Source: Hydrogenobacter sp. (GTDB lineage Bacteria; Aquificota; Aquificia; Aquificales; Aquificaceae). From it: a DNA stretch of 64,000 nucleotides. This document shows, piece by piece, positions 43,915-52,611 of the stretch. The stretch spans positions 1 through 64,000 of the forward strand of contig JAPYWJ010000002.1 in the NCBI GenBank assembly GCA_028276405.1. The letters run 5' to 3'. Below the pieces are notes generated by a model. The model ran no database searches and was not told where the DNA came from. It worked only from the letters and a program-made list of their open reading frames with translations. Made by a program: the position numbers and the translations under genes. Position 1 is the first letter of the stretch, and every line of letters begins with the position of its first letter.

Positions 43915-45040
43915 GGTATCCCTTTTTAGCTAATGACTTTTTTATCTCGTCTTTTATAGTCTTTTCCGCATAGACCCTGTAGATTTGAATGTCTTTTAGG
44001 TTGGCAAGCACATGAGATACCTCTCTTAAAGATAGGATGCTGTAGTTTTTAGAGAGAAGTATGTCACCATCAAGGACCTTTTTGCAGACCGTATCAAACC
44101 TCAGTAGCTCAGGGTCATAAAGGGAAGTGAGCTCTTCTTTTATACTTTCAAACTCTTCCTTTGAGCTAGTGCTGAAAACTTCCCTGAAGTGTTCCCTACC
44201 TATAAGCCTTTTTATGTATATGTTATCTGGTTGTTTTAAAGCCACAGCAAGGAGTTCCCCGTCTGTCATAGTCATAAGCGCATCTATGTTTAAAAATTGA
44301 TCCTTTCTGAAAAACCGTTCTATCATCTCAAGAAGGTGTATGTTGAGTATCCTAACTACCTTGTGAAAATAAACCTGGGCATACATAAAATAACGCCCTA
44401 AGACAAAACTCTCCAAGGTCCTTAGAGCACTTACATTTACCGTTTTTTTACCTTCTATTAGGTCAATGTGGTTTAGTAGCCTTTCGTAATCAAAAAATCC
44501 GTAATATGTCCCACAAAAGTAAGCATCTCTTCTCAGGTAGTCCATCCTGTCTGCTCCAAACTCACCCGTTATTATGTCAGAAAGAAGTCTTTCTTGATCA
44601 TCTCTGCACCTTTTGAAGGCAAGCCTTGCTATAAGCTCCACCTCATCGTAAGAAAAACCTTCTTTTCTTAATATTTCTCCTACATGGCCCTCTGTTATGG
44701 CTTTGTAGCCCACATCTTCGTGGCTTTTATCTCCTAAAAGTACTTCTGTAGTGTGTGAAAATGGGGGGTGTCCTATATCGTGCAAGAGTCCAGCCAATCT
44801 AACTATCTCCAAAAGCCTTTTGTCTTTTAGTCCCAAACTGTTGTATATGCGTGTGGCAAGTTCCATAACTCCTATAGAATGTTCAAATCGCGTGTGATGT
44901 GCAGACGGAAAGACAAGATAAGCCACACCGAGCTGTTTTATGTACCTTAGTCTCTGAAAGTACACTGCATCTATCACTTTAAGCTCGTGATCCTCCACCC
45001 TCACAAAGCCATATATGGGATCAGAAAAGTCTTTAAACAT
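43901..45040 (-). CDS. HD-domain phosphohydrolase (dNTPase-like)
   Basis: A 379-residue metal-dependent hydrolase. FQRLRYIKQLGVAYLVFPSAHHTRFEHSIGV (about 28-58) and LLHDIGHPPFSHTTE (about 89-103) supply the H...HD...D set of dGTPase/SAMHD1-like enzymes. Related proteins degrade dNTPs or other nucleotides; the substrate here is unknown. A TGATG junction couples it to the small gene upstream and it overlaps the transglutaminase gene downstream. Confidence 0.85.
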   Translation of the reverse strand: MFKDFSDPIYGFVRVEDHELKVIDAVYFQRLRYIKQLGVAYLVFPSAHHTRFEHSIGVMELATRIYNSLGLKDKRLLEIVRLAGLLHDIGHPPFSHTTEVLLGDKSHEDVGYKAITEGHVGEILRKEGFSYDEVELIARLAFKRCRDDQERLLSDIITGEFGADRMDYLRRDAYFCGTYYGFFDYERLLNHIDLIEGKKTVNVSALRTLESFVLGRYFMYAQVYFHKVVRILNIHLLEMIERFFRKDQFLNIDALMTMTDGELLAVALKQPDNIYIKRLIGREHFREVFSTSSKEEFESIKEELTSLYDPELLRFDTVCKKVLDGDILLSKNYSILSLREVSHVLANLKDIQIYRVYAEKTIKDEIKKSLAKKGYHGKP

Positions 45041-45246
45041 CAGTGGTTTTCGTTTTTCTCTCTTTCAAGTTCCTTTATCTCCTTCATAGTAAGGTCAAAC
45101 TGATAAAGAGAAGAAGCTACATACTTGAGATGTCTTGCGGCACGCAGGTATGCCTCTTTTAGCTTTCCATCAGGAAGTTTTTCCGCTTTTTCGAGCAGTC
45201 CTCTATGGAATAGTAGCAGGCTGTTTCTGAGGTCGTTAAAGTCCAT
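45040..45246 (-). CDS. small helical protein upstream of the HD hydrolase
   Basis: A 68-residue, charged, all-helical protein (FNDLRNSLLLFHRGLLEKAEK...). Not recognised. AGGAGG lies six bases before the ATG, which supports real translation. It is coupled to the HD gene by TGATG. Its first 88 bases are also read in another frame by the end of the 299-residue gene upstream. Confidence 0.6.
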   Translation of the reverse strand: MDFNDLRNSLLLFHRGLLEKAEKLPDGKLKEAYLRAARHLKYVASSLYQFDLTMKEIKELEREKNENH

Positions 45247-46058
45247 CTTTTACCTCCTTTTATCCTTCTGAAGATGTTTTTAATACCCTTTATAAGCCTT
45301 TTCCACTTAGATTCTTTATTTCCTTCCCCGTTTACAAACTCTATCTTAATACTTTCTAAAGATTTGCCCTTTTGAAGTTTTTTAAGAAGTTTTGAAAGAT
45401 CCCTTCTGAGCTTTTCAAGGTTTATACTGTAATAGACATCACCAAAAGGAGTTATTTTTCTAAGGCAGTCGCTTATGTGTTGTATTGTACTTTCCTTTTT
45501 CTTATAGGCTAAGGACAAGGATGATAACGCATCAAAAAAGTTAGCTTCCTTTCTGAATCTTTCTTTCTGAAACTCACAGTAACTTAAAAGCTCTTCGTAG
45601 AGTCCTTCGTTAAACATAATGGCAGATACATATACGGCATCGTAAGGTGTCATACTTCTACCGTAATGATGCACCCTGTTTATTACCCCCCAATATTTGA
45701 CAACCTTTGAGCTAAAGGAGCTTATGTCTTTGCAGTACTTGTGATGTACGCTTATGAAGTGAAATCCCCTTTCGTCTATACGGTATATGTCTTTGCCAGT
45801 ATAAGTGTTGCCATGCAGGTCGCTGATGAAAAAGATATTCATCTCTGCCAGTATGTCTTTCCAAGAGTTTCTCATGTTGATAAAGTTCCTGCTGGCACAC
45901 CTTAGAAATTGCTCTAACGGGATGTTAACATTGCCCACCTTTCTTATAAGCTGTACATAACAAAGAAGGTAAAGGATAAGCTCCCTTTTAGATGTGTCGT
46001 CAAGCACCTCAAGAAAGATACTCTCAAGCCTGTCGGTTTCCTTTATGTAATCTAACAT
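45159..46058 (-). CDS. uncharacterised 299-residue protein
   Basis: No family recognised. It is soluble, rich in Lys, Tyr and Ser. Notable: FFISDLHGNTYTG near 81-93 (resembling the opening of a calcineurin-like phosphoesterase, DxHG, but without the rest of that fold's motifs), SVHHKYCKDISS and RVHHYGRSM with paired His, and a basic C-terminal stretch (KRLIKGIKNIFRRIKGGKR). The last 29 codons overlap the next gene in another frame; either the overlap is real or the frame has shifted and the true end lies near the basic stretch. A TAATAT box is eight bases before the ATG. Confidence 0.55.
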   Translation of the reverse strand: MLDYIKETDRLESIFLEVLDDTSKRELILYLLCYVQLIRKVGNVNIPLEQFLRCASRNFINMRNSWKDILAEMNIFFISDLHGNTYTGKDIYRIDERGFHFISVHHKYCKDISSFSSKVVKYWGVINRVHHYGRSMTPYDAVYVSAIMFNEGLYEELLSYCEFQKERFRKEANFFDALSSLSLAYKKKESTIQHISDCLRKITPFGDVYYSINLEKLRRDLSKLLKKLQKGKSLESIKIEFVNGEGNKESKWKRLIKGIKNIFRRIKGGKRWTLTTSETACYYSIEDCSKKRKNFLMES

Positions 46059-46108
46059 AACTTTAAATATTAAGCTTTTTTAAAGCCTGTGGCAAGTTAA
46101 GTTTGTGT

Positions 46109-46513
46109 TTATCTTTCTTCTGGGCTATAAAGGAGTCCCGTTAAACCTCCCCACACGAGGTGAAGTATAAAGGTAGATATCTGAGCGTTCATAGTCATAG
46201 GTCTTTGAAACCATTCAGCCCCTCCAAAAGCTCCTATTAGGGAGATCACTATGACCAGTATGTGCCAGAGAACGCCGTATATGAGTCCCTTTACAATCCC
46301 CGGTCCGGGTATCTTGTTCCAAAGAAGCGCTAAGGGTATAGCAAAAAGGGTGGCATCTAACTGATGGTGAATAAACCAAGCAGGGTCTTTTAAACCGGGG
46401 AAGAGTCCAAACAGCCCAAACCATTTGGCATAAACTCCATCCAAAAGCACCATGGCATAGCCACCCATCTGGCTTGCAAATATAAAGTTCCAAAGGTTAG
46501 CACCTTTCCACAT
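46109..46513 (-). CDS. small polytopic membrane protein, paralogue A
   Basis: A 134-residue protein with four hydrophobic segments. GLFGLFP, GLIYGVLWHILVIVISLIGAFGGAEW and ILHLVWGGLTGLLYS recur in the protein encoded at 52608-53069, so the two form a family. A His-containing HHQLD (about 49-53) is unique to this copy. Function unknown; perhaps a haem- or metal-related membrane protein, but nothing proves it. AAGGAGGG precedes the ATG. Last gene of the CDGSH-pirin operon. Confidence 0.65.
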   Translation of the reverse strand: MWKGANLWNFIFASQMGGYAMVLLDGVYAKWFGLFGLFPGLKDPAWFIHHQLDATLFAIPLALLWNKIPGPGIVKGLIYGVLWHILVIVISLIGAFGGAEWFQRPMTMNAQISTFILHLVWGGLTGLLYSPEER

Positions 46514-46516
46514 GGT

Positions 46517-46747
46517 TTAACCCTCCTTATTTGCTATCCATTCCCAATGTTCTACAGCTTCATTAATCGCTTCCAAATGTTCACTTATAGAGTCGTATAG
46601 TTTCTTCATAAATATTTCGCACCCTTCAACGGGAGCGTACGGAACAGTATCCTCGATATCTTTTATAAGCTTTTGCATATCTTGCTCGATGATCTTAAGT
46701 TTTTCCACATAGGATAAAAGACTTTCTTTTGGTAGACCCTGCTTCAT
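46517..46747 (-). CDS. small helical protein, unknown
   Basis: A 76-residue acidic protein, predicted all-helical, with one Cys (VEGCEIFMKK) and a C-terminal Trp-rich EAVEHWEWIA. No family recognised. It overlaps the methyltransferase upstream by four bases and lies three bases before the membrane protein, so it is co-transcribed. Spacing of His and Glu is reminiscent of a four-helix bundle, but too few ligands are present to call a di-iron protein. Confidence 0.55.
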   Translation of the reverse strand: MKQGLPKESLLSYVEKLKIIEQDMQKLIKDIEDTVPYAPVEGCEIFMKKLYDSISEHLEAINEAVEHWEWIANKEG

Positions 46748-47322
46748 GATGGCACCTCCTTAGTTAATACTAAAAAGTAATGGTAGGGGAATACATTTAA
46801 CCTTTCCGTTAAAAGGAAACCGTTACTTTCTAAAAGTTCTACAGCTCTATCCTCTGGTATTCTCTCTTCTATAGGCGGTCCTGCTGGAGATGGTATGGGG
46901 TGCCAATCTATAACAATAATCTTGGCATTTGATTTGGAAATTCTTTTAACTTCCGATAGAAACTTTGAAGGATAAAGAAGCTCATGCAAAAGATTTGCCA
47001 TAAGCACTCTATCTGCCACACCATCAGCAAGGGGTATTTCCTCTTCGCTACATTTGATGAATTCCACTTTTGTTTCTAATCCTAACTGTTTTACCCTTTG
47101 CTGGCATATTTCAAGCATTTTGTCCTCTGAATCTACCGCGTACACTTTTTTACATTTAGAGGCTAATGGTATAGTAAAGTAGCCGGGTCCGCATCCTAAA
47201 TCCACCCACACTTCTTCCGGGAACGGCTTTACCCTTTCTAAGAAAACTTCTGTGCTTTGCCACTTCTCTCTTTCGGGGTTTAAAAGAGCCTGCCAGTTTT
47301 CTGAAGGAAACTTGAAAACCAT
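46744..47322 (-). CDS. class I SAM-dependent methyltransferase
   Basis: A 192-residue methyltransferase with VWVDLGCGPGYFTIPLA (about 37-53), KVYAVDSEDKML (about 58-69) and ANLLHELLYPSKFL (about 107-120). Closest in style to small Methyltransf_11/UbiE-like proteins; the substrate is unknown. The ATG at 47322 forms a TGATG junction with the pirin gene; a GTG three bases upstream is the alternative. Confidence 0.8.
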   Translation of the reverse strand: MVFKFPSENWQALLNPEREKWQSTEVFLERVKPFPEEVWVDLGCGPGYFTIPLASKCKKVYAVDSEDKMLEICQQRVKQLGLETKVEFIKCSEEEIPLADGVADRVLMANLLHELLYPSKFLSEVKRISKSNAKIIVIDWHPIPSPAGPPIEERIPEDRAVELLESNGFLLTERLNVFPYHYFLVLTKEVPS

Positions 47323-48107
47323 CACGCAAACCTCCCCTCTCTGTATTCCCTTAATGTTTGCTCAATCTCTTCCCATGTGTTCATTACAAAAGGACCAAAG
47401 CGGGCTAAGGGTTCTTTTAGGGGTTTTGCGCTTCCCACAATAAAAACTGCATCGTGAATGGCTGTGATTTCAATCTCATCCTCATTCCATACAATAAGGG
47501 CTGGTGCTTCAACTTTCAATGAACCTGACGATACAATACCTTCAGATAGGGCTACGAATGTGTTGCTTCCCTCTTTTGGCAAAAGAGAAAACTTGCCTCC
47601 CTTTTTGAGCTTTACATGTAAATACACAACGGGATAAAAACTATTTTCTTTGATATGTCCCCTTGCAAGATCCCACACCTGACACAGTGCGGTGTCTTCA
47701 ATGAGCTGTGCAGGAAAATTGTAATAAAAAGGTTCTGACATCTTTTTATCTTTAGGGTTGTTAAGCCAAAGTTGGAACCCCCACAAGAACCCATCACTTA
47801 CTAAGGGCATTTCAGAATGGAGCACTCCTCTTCCTGCGTTCATCCACTGGAGCCAACCATCTTCTAATATACCCTCGGCACCAGTGCTATCTATGTGTTG
47901 GAAGCGCCCCTTTATCATGTAAGTAAGTGTCTGGAAACCTCTGTGAGGGTGTTCTGGAAAACCCTTCAGGTAGTCTTCAGGGTTTGAGCTTTTAAACTCG
48001 TCCAGCAGAAGGAAAGGATCAAGCTCTCTAAGGTAAGAACTTCCTATGTATCTTCTTAGCCGAACGCCTGCACCATCTATCACTTCAACCGCAGGATAGA
48101 CTTTCAT
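47322..48107 (-). CDS. pirin family protein
   Basis: A 261-residue bicupin. The N-terminal cupin has [17 protein letters not shown] (about 51-67), HIDSTGAEG and [12 protein letters not shown], giving the His/Glu metal site of pirins. Pirins act as quercetinases or redox-sensing regulators; which applies here is unknown. It overlaps the CDGSH gene by four bases and leads into the methyltransferase. Confidence 0.88.
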   Translation of the reverse strand: MKVYPAVEVIDGAGVRLRRYIGSSYLRELDPFLLLDEFKSSNPEDYLKGFPEHPHRGFQTLTYMIKGRFQHIDSTGAEGILEDGWLQWMNAGRGVLHSEMPLVSDGFLWGFQLWLNNPKDKKMSEPFYYNFPAQLIEDTALCQVWDLARGHIKENSFYPVVYLHVKLKKGGKFSLLPKEGSNTFVALSEGIVSSGSLKVEAPALIVWNEDEIEITAIHDAVFIVGSAKPLKEPLARFGPFVMNTWEEIEQTLREYREGRFA

Positions 48108-48292
48108 ATTTCAGTTCTACCTTTTTCATCGTATATGTAAAGCTTTCCCTCTTCTTCGTCCTTTGCCCTTTTATGAGAACCGTCGCAAAAAGGCTTGTTC
48201 TTAGAAAGCCCACACTGACATATAAAGTATGTCTCACCTCCCACTTCAAGCTTGTAAGGACCTTTCTCTGTGTGCTTTACAAGCCTTGCCAT
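48104..48292 (-). CDS. CDGSH iron-sulfur domain protein
   Basis: A 62-residue protein with one CDGSH site: Cys25, Cys27, Cys36 and His40 (CQC...PFCDGSH), which binds a redox-active, pH-labile [2Fe-2S] cluster. Small single-domain forms act in electron or cluster transfer. It is the first gene of an operon with pirin, a methyltransferase and small proteins. AGGAGGTG precedes the ATG. Confidence 0.9.
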   Translation of the reverse strand: MARLVKHTEKGPYKLEVGGETYFICQCGLSKNKPFCDGSHKRAKDEEEGKLYIYDEKGRTEI

Positions 48293-48311
48293 ACCCTACA
48301 CCTCCTACCTC

Positions 48312-48342
48312 ATTATCTTATCCTTATTTATAACCTTGTCAA
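48312..48342 (-). promoter_or_regulatory. candidate promoter of the CDGSH-pirin operon
   Basis: Perfect TTGACA (48337-48342) and GATAAT (48312-48317) on the minus strand, 19 bases apart, 19 bases before the CDGSH ATG. The long spacer equals that of the por promoter candidate. Confidence 0.4.
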
Positions 48343-48382
48343 GAAGTGACTTTTATGATACTTAATAACTTTTCTGTCTTAT

Positions 48383-48916
48383 TTAAAAACCATCACTCCA
48401 AAAGCCCTTTCTCTCTTCTCTTGCCTTTCTTTGGGCGGACAATAAAACCTCTTGGTATTTAACATTTGGCGGTATAGTGTACACCTGAGCATAACCCTCC
48501 CTTACAAGAACTTCGTTTAGCATGCGTCCATCAGGTAACCAAACATAGGCTAATATTCTGCCGTATTTGTCCGTAAGCTGCACATCTGTCTCTAAGTATA
48601 CAGTGGTACCCTCTGGTATTAGGCTTTTCGTAAACTTATAGGCTGTCTTACCCATCTTGATAATGTCTTCTATTGGCATGCCGGTTTTTTCTGCATCTCT
48701 GCGTGCCTTTGGGTTGTTGCGGCTTTCTGGCGTATCTACACCTATAAGCCTGACCTTTATTTCCTCTCCGTTAGCTACGCAGTGGAAGGTATCACCGTCA
48801 ACAACCTTGCTTACTTTACAAGGGATGTTCTTAGAATTCTGTGTTATAACTACCCTTTCCTGGGATAGGCACGAAAAAGAAGCCATCAACAAAAGCAGAA
48901 CAAAGAGTTTTTTCAT
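48383..48916 (-). CDS. exported thermonuclease (SNase) family nuclease
   Basis: A 177-residue staphylococcal-nuclease-like protein. A signal peptide ends near ASFSC (Cys16), possibly a lipobox. The OB-fold core has VVDGDTFHC (38-46) and [12 protein letters not shown] (55-66) with Arg56, Asp61 and Glu64 in place of the active-site residues, and [13 protein letters not shown] further on. It may scavenge or degrade extracellular DNA. Start at 48916 overlaps the permease stop by four bases. Confidence 0.88.
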   Translation of the reverse strand: MKKLFVLLLLMASFSCLSQERVVITQNSKNIPCKVSKVVDGDTFHCVANGEEIKVRLIGVDTPESRNNPKARRDAEKTGMPIEDIIKMGKTAYKFTKSLIPEGTTVYLETDVQLTDKYGRILAYVWLPDGRMLNEVLVREGYAQVYTIPPNVKYQEVLLSAQRKAREERKGFWSDGF

Positions 48917-50304
48917 GGTTTGTAAGACCTCTCTTGAACTCTGCTGTTTCTGTAGCCGTATACAAGGTAGAGGAATATCCCAAGGGCGTTCCACAGGAAA
49001 AACCTTATCCAAGTTTCCTTAGGAAGACCCCCCATGATAAAAATCAGAAGGAAAAGGTTTATAGGAAGTAATAGTTTTGCATAGGGTATTCTAAAAGTGG
49101 GTACGACATCACCGCTTCTTCTAAGAAGTATAACGCCTACGCCCACCATAAAGTACGCAAATAAAGTACCTATATTAACGAGTTCTGCCAGCACTTTAAG
49201 AGGTACAAAGCCAGCAAGCAACGACAGTATGATGCCACCTGTTAATGTGGATACATAAGGGGTCTTAAACTTACTGTGGACAGCAGAAAGCTTTTGGGGA
49301 AGTAGCCCATCTCTGGATAGAGCATAGATTATACGAGTAAAACCAAGCCCCATAACGAGCATCACGCTTGTTATTGTTATAACCGCCCCCGTAGCTATCA
49401 GGTTAGCTAAACCTTTGTTTCCCACCTTGAGCATGGCATAAGCTAAGGCGTCTGGTACGTTGAGCTCTCTGTAATTGACCATACCTACTAGAACGAAGCT
49501 AACAGACATATAAAGCAGAGTGCTCACACCTAAAGACAAAATAAGACCTAGAGGGACATTTCTTGTGGGGTTTTTTGTTTCTTCTGCAACAGTGGATACA
49601 GCATCAAAACCAAGATAGGCAAATATGATAAGAGAGGCCGCATGCCAAACGCCTGTCCATCCGTAGGGAAGAAAGTTCTCAAGATGCTTAAAGTCCACAT
49701 ACTTTATACCAAAAAAGAGAAAAGTAAGAAGAGTTGCTATCTTCAAGACTACTATCAGGCTATTCACCGTAGCGCTTTCTTTAATGCCTATGGTTAGAAG
49801 AAAAAATACCGCTACTACACCGAGTAATGCAAAAATATCTACAACGGTACCTTTTGCAGGATCATAGGCACCCGTAAGAAATACGGGCAGAGTAAAGCCA
49901 AAGTTCTGCTCAAGGAAAGTACGAAGGTAGCCAGACCATCCCGTGGCAACCGCGGCTGTAGCAACTCCGTACTCCACCAGCAAGTTCCAACCTACAAGCC
50001 ATGCAACTATCTCACCTATTGTTGCGTATGTATAACTGTAAGCACTTCCAGATATGGGGTAAGCTGAGCTAAGTTCTGCATAAACTAACGCGCTAATACC
50101 TATAGCTACAGCACCCAAAAGAAAGGAAAGCACTATACCCGGACCAGCATAAAGAGCAGCTGCCTGTCCAGTTATCACAAATATACCAGCGCCTATTATA
50201 GCACCTATACCTAAGAAAGTTAAGTCAAATAGGCCAAGCTTTCTGGGAAACCTACCTTCATCCACAGCATAACACTTTTTTCTGAAAAAATCCCTCCATA
50301 ACAT
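48913..50304 (-). CDS. APC-family amino acid permease (cationic amino acid transporter type)
   Basis: A 463-residue protein with about twelve helices. [18 protein letters not shown] near the first helix is the conserved APC substrate site; the [24 protein letters not shown] stretch is typical of the CAT/YfnA subgroup. I place the start at 50304 rather than the TTG at 50313 because TATAAT lies eight bases before this ATG. It diverges from mqnD with 38 bases between the starts. Confidence 0.87.
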   Translation of the reverse strand: MLWRDFFRKKCYAVDEGRFPRKLGLFDLTFLGIGAIIGAGIFVITGQAAALYAGPGIVLSFLLGAVAIGISALVYAELSSAYPISGSAYSYTYATIGEIVAWLVGWNLLVEYGVATAAVATGWSGYLRTFLEQNFGFTLPVFLTGAYDPAKGTVVDIFALLGVVAVFFLLTIGIKESATVNSLIVVLKIATLLTFLFFGIKYVDFKHLENFLPYGWTGVWHAASLIIFAYLGFDAVSTVAEETKNPTRNVPLGLILSLGVSTLLYMSVSFVLVGMVNYRELNVPDALAYAMLKVGNKGLANLIATGAVITITSVMLVMGLGFTRIIYALSRDGLLPQKLSAVHSKFKTPYVSTLTGGIILSLLAGFVPLKVLAELVNIGTLFAYFMVGVGVILLRRSGDVVPTFRIPYAKLLLPINLFLLIFIMGGLPKETWIRFFLWNALGIFLYLVYGYRNSRVQERSYKP

Positions 50305-50342
50305 GCTTCTCAATTATAGCATTTTATGTATAATTTATTCGG

Positions 50343-51179
50343 ATGAAACTCAGGATAGCTCATAGCCCAGACTCGGACGACGCTTTTATGTTTTACCCTA
50401 TGGTGTTTGGACTTATAGACACGGAAGGATTGTCCTTTGAACATGTGCTTGCAGACATAGAAACCTTAAACAGATGCGCTTTTGAGGGAACTTACGAGAT
50501 ATCTGCCATCTCCTTTCACGCATACCCTTATGTTGCGGGCAAATACCTTGTCCTACCAAGTGGTGGAAGTGTAGGAGACGGATACGGACCCATAGTGGTG
50601 TCCAAAAAGCCCTTAGACACGCTCAGAGGTAAAAAGGTGGCTGTGCCAGGCAGACTCACTACCGCTTACCTAATCCTCAAGCTGTACGAACCTGACTTTT
50701 ACGAGGAGGTTCTGCCTTTTGATCAGATCATGGATGCTGTAGAAAAACAGCTAACAGATGCAGGGCTTGTAATACACGAAGGACAGATAAGTTATGAAGA
50801 TAGAGGACTTTTGAAGTTTATAGATTTAGGTCAATGGTGGAAAGAAAAGACTGGTCTACCTTTGCCTCTTGGATGCAACGTGGTAAGAAAGGACCTGGGT
50901 GTAGACACTATAAAGAAGGTGGAAAGGGTGATGAAAAGAAGCGTGGAATACGCCCTTTCTAACCAAGAAAGAGCCTTAGAGTACGCAAGAAATTACGCAA
51001 GGGACATAAAGGATAGCCAAGAGAAAACAGAGAAGTTTGTAAGCATGTATGTAAACCAAAGGACCATAGATTACGGAGAGGATGGCAGGCAAGCGGTTAG
51101 ACTAATGCTTCAGTGGGGTACAGAAAGGGGGATAATAAAAGCTCAAGTTCCAAAGATAATTTTCTCTGATGAGATGTGA
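50343..51179 (+). CDS. mqnD: futalosine-pathway menaquinone enzyme, MqnD-like
   Basis: A 278-residue periplasmic-binding-protein-fold enzyme. The start RIAHSPDSDDAFMFYPM (4-20) is characteristic of MqnD, which converts cyclic dehypoxanthinyl futalosine to 1,4-dihydroxy-6-naphthoate; the related MqnA (chorismate dehydratase) is the alternative. A C-terminal YVNQRTIDYG helps the MqnD call. The pathway fits Hydrogenobacter, which uses a methionaquinone. TATAAT ends eight bases before the ATG. It probably leads into tRNA-Arg. Confidence 0.8.
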   Translation: MKLRIAHSPDSDDAFMFYPMVFGLIDTEGLSFEHVLADIETLNRCAFEGTYEISAISFHAYPYVAGKYLVLPSGGSVGDGYGPIVVSKKPLDTLRGKKVAVPGRLTTAYLILKLYEPDFYEEVLPFDQIMDAVEKQLTDAGLVIHEGQISYEDRGLLKFIDLGQWWKEKTGLPLPLGCNVVRKDLGVDTIKKVERVMKRSVEYALSNQERALEYARNYARDIKDSQEKTEKFVSMYVNQRTIDYGEDGRQAVRLMLQWGTERGIIKAQVPKIIFSDEM

Positions 51180-51193
51180 TATATTAAGTATTA

Positions 51194-51267
51194 GTCCCCG
51201 TAGCTCAGGAGGATAGAGCGCGAGATTCCTAATCTCGAGGTCGGAGGTTCGACTCCTCCCGGGGACG
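51194..51267 (+). tRNA. tRNA-Arg (anticodon CCT)
   Basis: Complete cloverleaf: acceptor GTCCCCG/CGGGGAC, D arm GCTC...GAGC, anticodon stem CGAGA/TCTCG with loop TTCCTAA (anticodon CCT, reads AGG), T arm with GGTTCGACTCC. Discriminator G; CCA is not encoded. It lies 14 bases after mqnD and eight bases before the macro-domain start codon. Confidence 0.93.
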
Positions 51268-51275
51268 CTTTGGGC

Positions 51276-51767
51276 ATGGAGATAGTTATAATAGAAGGTA
51301 GCTTGCTACAAGTAGAGGCAGACCTCATAGTAAACCCAGCTAACTCCTTAGGGTACATGGGTGGTGGAGTAGCGGGTGTTATAAAAAGAGTGGGGGGAAG
51401 TATTATTGAAGAGGAAGCGGTTATTAAGGCTCCTATTCCCATAGGTTCTGCCATCATCACAACCGCAGGTAGTCTTCCTTTTAAAGGAGTTATACACGCA
51501 CCCACTATGGAAGAGCCAGCCATGGAAACCACAGAGGAAAAAGTAAGAAAGGCAGTAAGAGCAAGCCTTGAACTTGCTGATAAGATGGGTTTTAAAAGCA
51601 TAGCTATGCCAGGAATGGGAACCGGTGTGGGAAAACTTCCCAAAGACATTGCAGCAAAGGCTATGATAGAAGAGATAAAAAGCTTTAAAGCTGTAAACCT
51701 TGAAAAAGTATTGCTTGTAGATATTGATAAGGAACTGGTCCAAAAGTGGAGGGATTATGCCCGTTGA
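51276..51767 (+). CDS. macro-domain protein (ADP-ribose binding)
   Basis: A 163-residue single macro domain. DLIVNPANSLGYMGGGVAGVI (about 17-37) is the ADP-ribose pocket and GFKSIAMPGMGTGVGKLP (about 108-125) the phosphate loop. Members remove or bind ADP-ribose or its derivatives. The ATG at 51276 is preferred to a TTG six bases upstream. The only Shine-Dalgarno-like sequence, GGGG, is inside the tRNA acceptor stem just upstream. It overlaps hisZ by 11 bases. Confidence 0.9.
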   Translation: MEIVIIEGSLLQVEADLIVNPANSLGYMGGGVAGVIKRVGGSIIEEEAVIKAPIPIGSAIITTAGSLPFKGVIHAPTMEEPAMETTEEKVRKAVRASLELADKMGFKSIAMPGMGTGVGKLPKDIAAKAMIEEIKSFKAVNLEKVLLVDIDKELVQKWRDYAR

Positions 51768-52611
51768 AGAAAGGTTCTTTTCCTTTGATGACTCTGAGAG
51801 GCTAAAGCAGTCCTTTTTAAATGCGTGCCTAGTGTTTGAAGACTACAAGTTTCTTATGCTTCCTACCATAGAAAGGCATGAGCATAAGATTATCACCCAG
51901 CACTACAGACCTTTTTTTATAGGGACATGCCAAGATGGCGGCTTTTTGAGCCTTAGAGCAGACTGGACTGTGAGCCTTGCAAGATTCCTCTCAAGCCTGA
52001 GACACTTGGAACTACCGTTAAAAGTTTTTTACTGGGGAAATGTGTTCTCACTCGTGGGTGATTCAGAAAGGTTTCAGATGGGTATAGAACACTTGGGTGT
52101 TAAAGAAGTGTACAGCGATGCGGAGGTAATAAGAAAGCTCTGCGAATACCTAAGGATATGTTCTGTAATAGATTTTGTCGTGAATGTAGGTCATATGGGT
52201 ATAGTAAACCGTATGTTGGAGAAGTATCCAGATAAACACAGGATAATAAAAGCCATGTTTGAAAAGAACTTCTCAGAGTTACAGAGTTATACAGAACTTA
52301 CGGAACTCCTCTACATGCAAGGTGGTAAAGAGGTAATTCAAGAGTTTGCAAGTAAGCACAGTGAGTTTTCTCGGGAGTGCGGAGAACTGCTCGAGATATC
52401 CGAGTACTTAGAAAACATTCCTGTGGTTTTTGACCTGTCAGAGATTAGGTTACAACCTTATTATACGGGGATAGTTTTCGAAGTTTTTCACCCAAGGCTT
52501 GGTTATCCCTTGGCAGGAGGTGGAAGATACGACAAACTTTACAGTCTTTTTGGAAGGGACATACCAGCAGTAGGTGGTGCTGTTTATTTGGATAGACTTC
52601 TTGAGCTTTAG
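51757..52611 (+). CDS. hisZ: ATP phosphoribosyltransferase regulatory subunit (HisZ-like)
   Basis: A 284-residue histidyl-tRNA-synthetase-like protein without the anticodon domain. LRADWTVSLARFL (about 67-79), FYWGNVFSL and the closing YPLAGGGRYDKLYSLFG follow the HisRS core, with changes that suit HisZ. With short HisG (not in the window) it forms the first enzyme of histidine synthesis. The ATG at 51757 overlaps the macro-domain gene; the GGRYD region argues against a synthetase paralogue of other use but does not exclude it. Confidence 0.82.
   Translation: MPVEERFFSFDDSERLKQSFLNACLVFEDYKFLMLPTIERHEHKIITQHYRPFFIGTCQDGGFLSLRADWTVSLARFLSSLRHLELPLKVFYWGNVFSLVGDSERFQMGIEHLGVKEVYSDAEVIRKLCEYLRICSVIDFVVNVGHMGIVNRMLEKYPDKHRIIKAMFEKNFSELQSYTELTELLYMQGGKEVIQEFASKHSEFSRECGELLEISEYLENIPVVFDLSEIRLQPYYTGIVFEVFHPRLGYPLAGGGRYDKLYSLFGRDIPAVGGAVYLDRLLEL

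Noticed and set aside
45819-45860. Calcineurin-like phosphoesterase call for the 299-residue protein
   Set aside because: Only a DLHGN string is present; the GD, GNH and GH motifs of the fold are absent.
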